Origin: Gnetum montanum
Lineage: Eukaryota; Streptophyta; Gnetopsida; Gnetales; Gnetaceae
Assembly: GCA_015680685.1 (NCBI GenBank)
Contig: MNCI01003613.1
Span: 720,605 to 784,604, forward strand
Length of the DNA stretch: 64,000 nt
Direction: 5' to 3'
Positions within the stretch are counted from its first letter, which is position 1; every line of letters begins with the position of its first letter. Positions 26,032 to 36,385 of this stretch are shown one piece after another. A program made the position numbers and the translations under genes. The notes beneath the pieces are model-generated. The model made no database searches. It saw only the letters and a list, made by a program, of their open reading frames with translations, and had not been told where the DNA came from.

Positions 26032-26397
26032 TGTGGCAAATGAAAACATCCGTGATTGGAATACTGAGGTTCATGCATGCACAACCTAATCCTAAATCCA
26101 TGTGAGGACCTATTGGAGCTAGAGATAATGTGCCATGAATGGTCTAGCTGATTGAATAGGGACATACTAGATGCAATAGAGACACAACATGATTAGCTAC
26201 AGTGTTGATGCAAAATGATGTTAAGTGTTCAAGCGGTGTCAACCATGTTCATGGTGTTAATAGTGTTAGTGGGGTCAAGTGTAGTCAAGATTTTGACGAA
26301 AATGAGGATGCCAACGTGTGGAGACTACTACCAAAGTACAATTTTAAGCATGGCTACATGGTGAAATAGTGAAAAATGTAAATAAAATGCTAAAAAT

Positions 26398-26398
<1 letters not shown>

Positions 26399-26432
<34 letters not shown>

Positions 26433-26447
26433 NAGAGAGAGAGAGAA
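26399..26447. repeat. GA microsatellite in LTR
   Basis: About 24 GA units, broken by an N at 26433. The other LTR has the same tract at 36346-36380. The N may mark an assembly uncertainty in repeat number. Confidence 0.85.
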
Positions 26448-27129
26448 ATGGAACACCACCCCAAATGGGGTTGAGCATAGTTAACAGCAAAAGGGGTTAA
26501 AGGGTACATGATGTATAACAAGTGCAGTGGACAATGTATTCATAGTCTTAGGGATGTTTGGTCATGAAGATTGGTGTTTCACTATGATTTCTACATTTGC
26601 TAGGTTGGCTACTGTGGTGTGCCATTGGCTATGGTGTTCTGGTGGATTGTAGTGGGTTGTGGTGGTCTGCAACTTCGTTGATATGCCTTTGGTTCTCTTC
26701 TCAACGCTCCTTAGGTTTTCCAAGTCTCTGATTTGCTAATTTATGAACACTAAAAGTTGCCAACCCTAAATTTTTGCCAACCTCAAAAATGTTGAGGGCA
26801 TAGGCATTTATAGGATTAGGGTTAGTAGAAGATGCAGGGTGGTTGCCACATGGCAGAGGGGATGGTTTGAACTATATTCACATCCAACTATACTCTTCAT
26901 TGTGCTGGTGGTGTTGTGCTTTGTTGTGCTCTATCGAACTCTATGAGATTACGAGGCTATGCCTATGCTACCAACTACATGTGTATGTTGAGAGGACTAT
27001 AAGGTACCTTAAAAAAATGAAACTTGGAGACTACACTTTGGGACTACACTCTCTATACTCTCACATGGGGTCAAGCATAGTTACAATTTTGGGGCCAAAA
27101 ACAGGGTACAAAAAGAGGAATTTTGCTAA

Positions 27130-27760
27130 CTATGCTTGCTAAAGGTGAGTTGAAGCTAAGCTGAGTGGTGTTGCCATGCTGTGGAGGCCATTGGAGACTG
27201 TTCTGGTTGACTACACTTGACTATGCTTTAGAGAGGAGGAGAACATAGTCTTGTAGTTAGAAAAATTTGAAAAAATGGCTATGTGCTGACTACGCTTTCC
27301 ACTAGAGGCTAACTACACTCCCAACTAGGGGTGAGCATAGTTCTAACACTTGGAAAAACTTGTGAAAACTAGCTTCTGATTAACTATGATCTCCATGAGA
27401 GGCTAACTATGCTTTGAGATAGTGGAGAGCATAGTCTCAACACTTAGAAAAAATCATAAATATTGGCTTTTGTGCTAACTATGCTCTCCACTAGATGAAG
27501 ACTATGATTTGGGGTAGTGGAGAGTGTAGTCCTAGCACTTAGATAAAATTGAAAAAATTGGCTTTTTTGCTAACTATGCTCTCCATTGGAGGCTGACTAC
27601 ACTCCCAATTGGGGCTGAGCATAGTCTTAGCACTTAGTAAAAATTCCAAAAACCAGCAAAAAATGGCCTTTGTTCTAACTATGCTCTCCATGAGAGGCTA
27701 ACTATGATTTAGGGTAGTGGAGAGTGTAGTCCTAGCACATACAAAAATTTGTAGTTGGGA
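27130..27760. repeat. Hairpin tandem repeats in the 3' LTR
   Basis: Diverged units of about 85-95 bases contain arms such as ACTATGCTCTCCACTA and TAGTGGAGAGTGTAGT (27478-27530), followed by a spacer like CACTTAGAAAAAATTGCAAA. Arms switch between GCATAG and GTGTAG, and between CTATGCTC and CTACACTC, as expected if the ancestor was GAGCGTAG/CTACGCTC. The position in the U3 matches that of the palindromes in the young LTR at 1008-1640. Confidence 0.7.
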
Positions 27761-27789
27761 TGCCATAGTCCAAATTTTGTAGTGTTTCA

Positions 27790-27805
27790 TTGGTCCCTCT
27801 TTATT
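27790..27805 (-). other. Polypurine tract of the A-type element
   Basis: On the minus strand AATAAAGAGGGACCAA ends directly at the 3' LTR start. It nearly matches the tract at 12241-12253. Confidence 0.7.
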
Positions 27806-28919
27806 AACATATGGAGAAGTAGCCTAGGAGACATTGATAAAGAACAACAAAAAACCACAACAGGCTTGGCACTAACATTACTCTTTAGTGAGTGATTGGA
27901 TGTCACTGCATTATGCTTAAGAGTGATATGGATAGGGGCATGCTAGATGGCAGGTGAAAAGCGAGAGAAGGCATAGGTGATGTGCTAGGGATAAAAAGGG
28001 AAAGATAAGGTGGAAACAGGGTATTATGATGTCATGACTGATGGTGACCATAGCACCAAAGTGGCTTGCTATTAAAAACATTAACCTCTTGTCAAAGTGC
28101 TCGTTAAAGAGTCAAGGTGTAGGTTCAAGGCTAGGCCAGCTACAAAATTGCTTTGCCACTTGATTGCTTGGCAATGTGTTTTTCTCATTTTTTTTGAATT
28201 GAATGCTTACTATGAAATGCTTCTAGTCAAGTGAATTGCATGTCACTAGATGGACTTTGCTTCATCATTGATGAAATGACATGGTGTCTGTACGATAGGT
28301 GTTTCCTCCCTAGAATGACTTATGTTACATTAACCTAGGCTTTGATTGGCCAATAGAGCCTTTCCATGGGATGAATTATGTTATGTCTACCTTGGGAAGC
28401 TTGCTATTTGATGAGATATGTGAAGAGGGTGTTATGTGGTTACAACACATGAGTATTAAAATGGTTTGCTAGCTTTGCTATTTAGAGAATGGAAGGGTAT
28501 CAGGATATAGGAGTAGGTGTGAGTAGGCTATAATAGGATGAGGGGGATGTGCACTCGTAAGAGGCTTAGCTAGTCCAATCATGCACATTGGAGTGATGTG
28601 ATGACTTGTTGCTATGATGAGAGGCATTTTTACATGATGACCTAGGGCTTCATCCTGCAAACACAAGTTTGAGAAAATAAGAAAACCACACAAGCAAAAA
28701 GAATGCCAAGAAATTTCAGGAGGCAAAGATGCTGCAAGTGCTCCAAAGCTAGTAAAATTATAGGGGGCCAAGATGCTGCATGTGCTCTAAAGGTTGTGCC
28801 CATTGCAAGTGCTCCATTTTGGGATTGCAACATGCTCATCCACATGGTGTAGAAGTGGGGCAAGGGTTATGCTTGCTTACTCACTTGCAGGAGGATGGAA
28901 GGAATTATTAGTGACTGAC
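27806..28919 (-). other. 3' non-coding part of the A-type element
   Basis: Pol should be here in a complete relative. I see no RT, RNase H or integrase motifs on either strand. Short minus-strand ORFs near 28478-28863 show nothing recognisable. Confidence 0.45.
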
Positions 28920-29330
28920 CACAAACCCAATTTAAGGTCTTGGTAGATCATGGCCTTACTAGTTTGAAGTCATAGGAGACCATGAACCTAGTTTAAGGTC
29001 CTAGTAGACCATGCTATGCTAGTTTATAGTCCTAGAGGACTACCATGTGCTAGTTTAACATTGTAGTAGATATGCTATTCCACTTTAAATTCATGGTGAA
29101 CTACTAGTTTATAGTCATAGTGGATGCATTATGCCAGTTTAATGTCATGATCCAAGAACAAGTTATGCTAGTTTATTGTCATCGTGGATGAATGCTATAC
29201 TAGTTTAGCATCATAGCAAATGAGCTGTGGTAGTTTAACATCATAGTGAATGAATGTTATGCTAGCTTAGTGTCATAGCAGATGACTTATGTGTGTGCTA
29301 GTTTAACATCATAGTAGATGAATGCTTATC
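28920..29330. repeat. TAGTTTAAGGTC minisatellite, left block
   Basis: About ten diverged units of 30-45 bases are built on CTAGTTTAAGGTCCTAGTAG or TAGTTTAACATCATAGTAGA. The same motif returns at 31080-31580 and, in the young element, at 58508-58535 and 63085-63190. The gene at 30001-30902 lies between the blocks. Confidence 0.7.
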
Positions 29331-29880
29331 TTACTTTATTAATGTGCAATGCTACATGTTAGATGTAATACAACTTCAAGTACGAATGGTTTGCTGGATT
29401 GGAAAACTCATTTCCATCTTGATCAACAAGCTTGAATGCTCCGCTGTCATAGGCCCTAGTGACCAAAGGTGAGAAGATCTGCTCATGCACAGCCATGATG
29501 TCTTCCTACAAAAGAAGCTAGAAAAATATCAAGTGGCACCTATTTGAAAAGGTTAATATGCATGAATGAGAAAAAGAAATCCAATGAAATGTTTCTAAGT
29601 ATGCATGCAAATTGTTATGGGCAATAAACATTTTTGTGCCAGTTTTAGGCCTTGGTAGTCTACGGATGCACCAAACATGTCATTCCAAGGAGGGCTAACC
29701 ATGCTTGGGAGTGGAACCAGCTTGTGTGTTTACAAGGTAATGAAAAAATCATGATCTTAGGCTAAGTGTGGTTGACTACACTCTCACTCAACTACTCTCT
29801 CACCCAACTATGCTCTCTATTAGGCGTTTGGTGTGGAGTGTAGTCATGGACTGGTGGATCATCAAATGACCCTGGGAGGG

Positions 29881-29886
29881 TATATA
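29881..29886 (+). promoter_or_regulatory. TATA box of the antisense gene (A-type)
   Basis: TATATA in GGGTATATAGGC lies 120 bases before the ATG at 30001. In the young element TATAAG lies 148 bases before the ATG. It is antisense to the gag and protease of its element. Confidence 0.45.
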
Positions 29887-30000
29887 GGCATGATTTTACC
29901 ATGGTAATTGATCATTTTTTCCATTTCATCATGAAGTTAGGATTGTATTCTTGCTACTATTTCTACCATCACTCTCAGTGGAGAGCATAGTTATGGAAAG

Positions 30001-30902
30001 ATGACATGTCAGAGCGAACGCCTTCACCCAGGGCTGGTGAATGTTGTAGAGCGAGAGAGGACACTAGGCCACCTATTGCAGGCATGTGTGGAGGAGAGGA
30101 GGTTGTCTACATTAGCTAGGTACATCAGCTACACTCTTCACTGTTGCTCATTCTTTTCATTTGATTTTATTTTTTGGAGGATTTGGGAGCATATTTCCAT
30201 GTGCCACCGCATGCACCTTGCCATGATGGTGGCTATCACAATTGCATGCTATCTACATCGTGGTGGTAGGGAGGGTTTTGTGGGTTGCTCAGAGGGTTAG
30301 GGAGGATGGTGCATTAAGTTTTTTAGTACAACCATGGGAACCATGGCTGCAATTGCATAGCACACCACGACTACAAGGAACCATGGCTACCACCGTGCAT
30401 CACCTTCTTCTTGATAGGTCTGTGTAGGATTTGAGGCATAGTAGCTTTAGGGATCTGCACATGGCTAGGGACATGCATTGGACAACATTGCATGTGGGTG
30501 TGTGGTTGGGTTCCGCACGAGTGTAGGGCTGTTAGTGCACATAGGGGGGATTAGGGTAGGCATTATGGGGAGAGGGTCTACTATGTTTTTTCTCTACTTA
30601 GCATGGCTGCAAGGGTTGTGGCCATTGCCACATTCTATGACATGGTGCATGGGCTATGACTATGACTAGCAGTGAGGTGCATGCATCTAGTGTGTTTATT
30701 TTATTTTTATATTTTTATGTTATGCTATACTATGAATTAGCTAGTGATTTGGTATGTGTACTAATGTGCTATATGTGTGTATGTTTGCCTACTACTTACA
30801 CATGTTTGTTAATGGTTATGGCAGGTACTAGGTGATGTTGTAGGCCCCAGTGATACAATGGAGGAAGTAGAACCTCCACCCCCACCTAGCACCATTAGTT
30901 AA
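30001..30902 (+). pseudogene. Antisense cargo gene relic of the A-type element
   Basis: A first exon at 30001-30119 (MTCQSERLHP...QACVEERRLSTLA) ends in a GT donor (AG|GTACATC) in phase 2. Exon 1 of the young antisense gene (58809-58927) is also 119 nt, also phase 2, and its end aligns (SQALVEERDVTPLN). A last exon is likely at 30825-30902, after TTATGGCAG. It starts GTACTAGG, as the young last exon starts GTACAAGG, and reads to a stop with VEPPPPPSTIS. The middle exons are lost or too decayed to place; open pieces such as 30242-30427 show nothing familiar. The product is unknown. The strand is opposite to the element's own gag and protease. Confidence 0.5.
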
Positions 30903-31079
30903 GCATGATTGGATGTACCTCCCATTGGGCTTTTTGCTACGTTTTTTCCATGTGATGCTATTCATGTTATGTATTGCTATGAATAATACATTTTCTATGG
31001 ATGATTTTTTGCTATGTGTAAACTTTTATTTCTATATGATAATTTTATTGTGTTTTTTATGAGTATGCAACTCTGGGCC

Positions 31080-31580
31080 ATTGCGAGCCATGGCGAGTCT
31101 GTTAGTTTAAAGCATTGATGGATTCCATACTAGTTTAAGGCTGTCGTGGAAGGGTCAATGCTAGTTTTTGGCCATTTTGAGGCATGCATTACTAGTTTAA
31201 GGTCATAGTGGGCTAGGGTGGTTGTTTAAGACCATTCTGGGCCATGCATGTTATAGTTTAAGGCCATTTTGGCTTGAGTATTGCTCGTTTAAAGCCATTC
31301 CGAGACACATATTGCTAGTTTAAGGTCATTTTGGGCCAATGGTATTACTAGTTTAAGGCTATTTTTGGCTAATGGTATTGCTAGTTTAAGGCTATTTCAA
31401 GCTAATGGTATTACCAGTTTAAGGTCATTCCAGGCCATGTGTTGCTAGTTTAAGGCCATTCTAGGCCAAGGTGGTAGTTTAGGACCACTCTGGGCCACTA
31501 ATGATGGAATTAAGAGGGATACTTTAAGGCTATTTTGGGATGCATATTGCTAATTTAAGGCCATTTTCAGGCCATGTGTT
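31080..31580. repeat. TAGTTTAAGGCCATT minisatellite, right block
   Basis: About a dozen diverged units, for example TGCTAGTTTAAGGCCATTCT, have spacing of 30-45 bases. The block lies between the antisense gene and the protease end, exactly as the block at 63085-63190 does in the young element. Confidence 0.75.
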
Positions 31581-31897
31581 GCTATATCTCTTTTTGGTGA
31601 CTTTTTTGTTTATGGTTTTAATGCACTTTGATATTTTTCATGAATTAACCTAATAACTGCAAGAGTGTAAACTAATTGAGAAAATGCATAAAAAAGCAGA
31701 TGAATGCATAAAAAAGTAAATAAATATATAAACAAAGAAAATTAGTGCATAATATAAGTAATCAAGCTACGCACAAATAACATACTACTATGCTAATCTA
31801 ATGTTAAAAAAATGCAATCTAAGAAAAAGGTAAAATACATGGTGTCTAGAAGCAAAGGGAAGGTAGGCACCTAACATGTTTAGGCTAAGGGGGTACC

Positions 31898-32111
31898 TTA
31901 GTTACGTAGTTGCTTCCTAATCTATTGTGGTTTAGGAGGTGTGCAGGGCCTAGATTGCACTATTCAGTAGTCTTCTTGGCCCTTGCTCGCTACATCAAAA
32001 GGCAATTTTGCCCATAGGGCATCTTCTGGTAAGTCACTAGCTTCTTCTATATTTTTGGGTGTGTCAGCCTTACAAACTTGTCATTAGGAAACTCCACCTC
32101 CAACCCTTTCT
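31898..32111 (-). pseudogene. Protease C-terminal region, A-type element
   Basis: On the minus strand it reads ASDLPEDALWAKLPFDVASK near 32030 and then CTPPKPQ, a stop, and IRKQLRN with a stop at 31898. The end of the young protease reads DSLAWADLPFHGGKDD, RPYTPLNVKAIKKQLRADD and stop. The alignment fixes the true orientation of the A-type protease as minus. Confidence 0.65.
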
Positions 32112-32112
32112 N

Positions 32113-32711
32113 GTGAAGCACTAGTACAGATGTTGACTTCCATTCCTATCATGGAGAACATACCTACATATGAGAACTTCATCCACATAGTGATGTTGCT
32201 TCTTGTGCCATAAGAATTAAGTTCCACAGCCCTTGCATTTCATGATGAAGTCATTAAGGTCAATCCTGAGAGGGGCGAGGTCATAACAGTTTCCATGTTC
32301 ATCACCATATGTGTCAAGAAATGCATGATTCAAAGAATGCATGTGAACAATGGAGCAACAATGAATGTGATTCCGTACACCATTGTGGACAAATTGGGCC
32401 TCATGGACCAAATTAGATCGATGAAAATCATGTCTAAAATCCTTCAATGAGTCACACATCATCACTAGGGGCATGGTAACTATAGCCTTTGTAGTAGGAG
32501 AGAAATTCCCCACCACTAATAAATTCATCATCATAGAGGAAGTGATGGGCTTTAACTTAATTTTTAGTAGACCTTAGCTAGCCCAACTATGAGTTGTCTC
32601 CTCTCTAATCCATCAAGAAATCCACCTCCCATATGAAGGTGGAAAAGTTATCATCCATGGTGATAACACTGCCGCTTTGGCCATCAACAACATAGATATG
32701 AAGAAAGGGTT
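32113..32711 (+). pseudogene. Protease block, A-type element, in reversed placement
   Basis: On the plus strand it reads ALAFHDEVIKVNPERGEVIT near 32240, NNGATMNVIPYTIVDKLGL near 32347 and, in other frames, VVGEKFPTTNKFIIIEEVMG near 32490 and HQEIHLPYEGGKVIIHGDN near 32610. The young protease has the same segments. The catalytic Asp of the DNGA motif has become Asn. This is the N-terminal and middle protease, yet gag (right) and protease C-terminus (left) are on the minus strand. The block lies exactly between Ns at 32112 and 32712, so it was most likely placed backwards during assembly. Confidence 0.7.
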
Positions 32712-32712
32712 N

Positions 32713-34580
32713 ATTTTCCATTAGTTACACTTTTTTTGGCTTTGACTTCTTCCATGTGTGCTAAGATATGGATCTCTCGTAGAGGTCACATGGGCTTGGC
32801 TTGGTTGACCTACTTAGGATCCTCAGTTCTCCTTGGCAATTTGCTCGCCATGGCTTGTTTAGTTATCTTGGCCATAGGAACCATAGATATGGGAATTGGT
32901 TTTGGTGGACCTAGCGTTCTTTGGTCTTGACATTGCCTAACCATATACTCTACAAGATGCACATTGGATCTCCTATGTTGTGATTTTGGGGGTCTACCCA
33001 CATTGCCAATGGAGTTAGATCTTAGACGGGAAGGGACCAATGCATTGTCCACTACCAGGTTTTGGGTAGGTCGGAAATTAGCATGTTGTGGCACCCTAAA
33101 AACAAAGGGTGGCTGAACAATTGTTGTTGTGACATGCTATGGAACCCTAATCACAAAGGGCATTGTGGGTGCTTGAGGTGGAACTCTAATGATAAAAAGG
33201 GGCCTTGAAGCCATAGGGGTTGAGGGGACTCTTGTTCTACTAGAGGGAACATTGATCATGAATGGCCATTGCACTAGTTCCAAATTATCATTAATGCTAA
33301 TAGCATTTATGACATAGTTGACATCATTCACATTTAGATCATCCTTGTACACCCTCGTAGACTAGTTTTGAGGAGTAACTAGGTTAGCAGTGTCAAGTAC
33401 TAGCTAACCTTTGTCAATCATTCTTTGTAGATCATTCTACAATGCTATGCAAGAATCAATGTTATGGCCAAGAAACTAGTGGTAGTGGTAACATCATTCT
33501 AGCCTAAAATGCCTTGGGATTATGGCTCATTTGATGCTGTTAATAGAAGATTCCTTAGTAGCTACCAATACCTATTGTGTTTTTTGCAAGAATCGTTGGA
33601 CATTTGCTTGTACTAGATGCATCCAACTTTTAGAAATTAGTCCAATAGTTCTGAATATTTTAGAAGGAGTGGGGTGTACTTAGACTGATCCTTGCACTTA
33701 AAGTTAAGCCTTGGAGTAGCTTGTGCTATGGACATTGGTGACATGGGCTTGTTGGTTTCTCTAGTGCTAGGGTTGGTGGCATTGTTGTTAGCCAGGACTC
33801 TGGGTTGCCTAGTTGTTGGCCTCAAGTTGGTTGTTTTAGCCTATTTGTCCATAGTCACCATCATTGCATTCTGCTTCCCCTTATCCTTATCTCTCCTTAC
33901 ATGCAAGTTTCTGTAGGCCATGTAGGCTAGGTCCTTACTAGCTTTTGTTGCATCTTGTATGCTCTTGGTTTAAGAAAAGGCTTGACTTAGGGATTGCAGG
34001 CCCAAGTAGTATAGTTTTAATATTATGAAGTCATTGAATACAGCCTTAAAGATGGCTAGGAGATGTGTCTCAGCTATCAGCCCTCGTATTTCATTTAACG
34101 ATGCACTCCAACATTGAATGAATTTTTGCACGAGCTCTAGGAGGCCTTGCTTGATTTGAATTACTTGGTCTAAATTTGTTTCTAGTTTCAAGTTATACTT
34201 TAAGTGCATTAAAAATTGGCTTAGAAGGTCCTCTAAAGAGGACATAGAGCTTCTAGGCAATGCACAATACCAATCTAATGCTTTGCTAGTGAGTGACATG
34301 GAAAATACACATATGATGACATGTGGCCATGCCTACAATTGAAAACACTCTAACCTAAATATGACAAGATGTGTGTTGGGGATCCCTCTCACCATTGTAT
34401 TTGGTGAATTGATGCAATGGAACTCTAGTTGGAAGAGTTAGTGGTGGGACTGCAGGACCTATAGGATTGTCTTGGTAAAAGTTCACCACTTTGATAGTTT
34501 CAGAGGAGGTGGATTTGAGTCACTTCACCTCTTCCATCAGGCCTTGAATCATCTAGAATGATTAGTCTAAGTTGTAAGTC
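32713..34580 (-). pseudogene. gag relic of the A-type element
   Basis: Reading leftward, the core is at 33970-34299: SLTSKALDWYCALPRSS, then QFLMHLKYNLKLETNLDQV, QKFIQCWSASLNEIRG and AIFKAVFNDFIILKLYYLGL, the gypsy gag pattern. The long linker towards protease (33380-32780) reads PFMINVPSSRTRVP, MPFVIRVP and PPFVFRVP, a proline-rich repeat found between gag and protease in this type. Stops and frameshifts are frequent. A zinc knuckle is not clear. Confidence 0.65.
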
Positions 34581-35975
34581 ATTCTAGTTAGTTGTGCTTA
34601 TTGTGTGACTTGTTGTTGGACTAGCTGTGTGGTCCATGGCCTAGTTGTCGATTGTAGAATCATAGAATAGGCTTGATGTGTGGGCTGCATTATAGGGATG
34701 GTGATTGGGATAGGCAATGCATATGTGGGTTGGGCCAACACCAGGGGTGCTAATGAGATAGGAAAGATGTATGGTGCCTAAGCCACATGAGGCTTGGACA
34801 TGGGCCTCGCATGGAGGTGTGGTTGAACTAACGTAGTTGTGATGGATAGCAATGGTTGAATGGATGGTAGTGATGCCATGAAGGACAAGCTAAAGGGAGC
34901 TACTACATCGTAATGTGTATTGACCTAGAAGGTGACACCAGTGACATGACTATCTCAAGGACAATAGATGAACGAGACTATGGGAGATCCAAACTAGGGG
35001 TCACTTGTTGAAAGATGGTGTGGAAAGATCCTTTGTGCTCGAAGCAAGCTTCAAACTTGTTCTCTTCTTCCTATAGGGCTCCTCATAGTATGTCCCTACT
35101 TCACACTCACCTAATTAAATGAGCTAGGCTAATATCCATTGGTAAGGCTTTATGAGCAAGATCATATCAAGTGAGGAGGGGATATACTCCCTTCTGTTCC
35201 AATAAATTAATTTGTAGACTAGTTTTTCTTTTATGTCTAAGTAGTCTACAAATAGCCTTACTTGAATCTTTATGCATATAAAGTTGTATTATTCATCACT
35301 TGGGATGGTGTACTCTAGGTCTTGCCCATGTAGCCTAAGGGATTACCTTAGCTTTTCCATTACAAGATTCCCAAGGTTGTCAATACTAGTCTCTTATTGG
35401 AAGGGAAAGATGGTGAGTGTGCTTGGGATTGACGTTTAAGGCTATTCTTAGTTCATGGATGCCAATTTACATTGCACAAGTGGATTGCAAGGGTTGCTGA
35501 TCATGAAATCCTACTAATACCACTAACTACACTTACTATGCTCTCTACGTTGGAGGCTTACTACACTTTTCATGCTAGAAAGCTAACTATGCTTTCTATG
35601 CTGAAGATGACTCTGCTTACTACACTCTTCATGCCAAAAAGCTAACTACACTTTCTACACTGGAGCTAACTATGCTCTCTATGCTAGAAAGCTAACTATG
35701 CTTTCTACACTAGAGGCTGACTATGCTTTCTAACTAAAAGCATCAGGAATTTGGTAGATAGTAAATATGTATGCTTTGGGTTCCTACATGAGGTCCACTC
35801 TACACCAACCGGTTAGTAGACAACACATATGCTAGCCTAAGATATAGCTACTGCTATGTGTGCAGCATGTCCATAAGGGTGTTACAGTCTACAGCAGCTC
35901 GAAGCCAGCAATGGTAATGTAGGGAGCATGTGAGACAACCATAATGAAGTCTAAAAAAAATTGGTTCTATCCCTT
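34581..35975 (-). other. 5' leader and gag start region, A-type element
   Basis: No continuous reading is seen. Low-complexity sequence with TATGCTCTCTACACTAGA-like repeats at 35520-35740 resembles the LTR hairpin motif (diverged). The N-terminal gag, rich in Ala/Gly/Pro codons, may cover 34581-34950. Confidence 0.4.
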
Positions 35976-35992
35976 CTTCTAGTGCCAAAAAC
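35976..35992 (-). other. Probable primer-binding site region
   Basis: On the minus strand the LTR end is followed by GTTTTTGGCACTAGAAG. TTTTTGGCA directly after an LTR fits a tRNA primer site ending in CCA. I cannot name the tRNA. Confidence 0.4.
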
Positions 35993-36342
35993 TATGGCAA
36001 TCAAAAATGTTAGTGGCTAGAACACCAAGGTCCATGGGTGTACAACCTAATCCTAAATCTATGTGACGGCCTATTGGAGGTGCAGATTAGATGCCCTAAA
36101 TGGTATCACTAATAAAACAGGGGCTTACTAGATGCAATGGGGGTGCAGCATCGTTAGCTGAAATGATGATGTGAAATGATGCTAAGTGTTCAAGCAGCAT
36201 CAACCATGTTCATGGTGTTAATGGTATCAGTGGGGTTGAGCATAGTCAAGATTTTTGATGAAAATGTAGATGCCAATGTGCGGAGACTATCACCAAGCAT
36301 AGTTTTAGATGCATCTATATAGTGAAATAGCAAAAAATGCAA

Positions 36343-36385
<43 letters not shown>

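Larger units (their letters stand above)
26032..27789 (-). mobile_element. 3' LTR of the A-type element
   Basis: On the minus strand it runs from TGAAACACTACAAAATTTGG (27789) to CATTTGCCACA (26032). It matches 35993-37999 along its length, including a GA microsatellite and the hairpin repeats, but has fewer hairpin units (1758 against 2007 bases). Confidence 0.8.

Noticed and set aside
26840-27142. 99-codon ORF at 26843 as a host gene
   Set aside because: It lies within the A-type LTR, and the partner LTR at about 36770-37020 has the same sequence with the frame broken.
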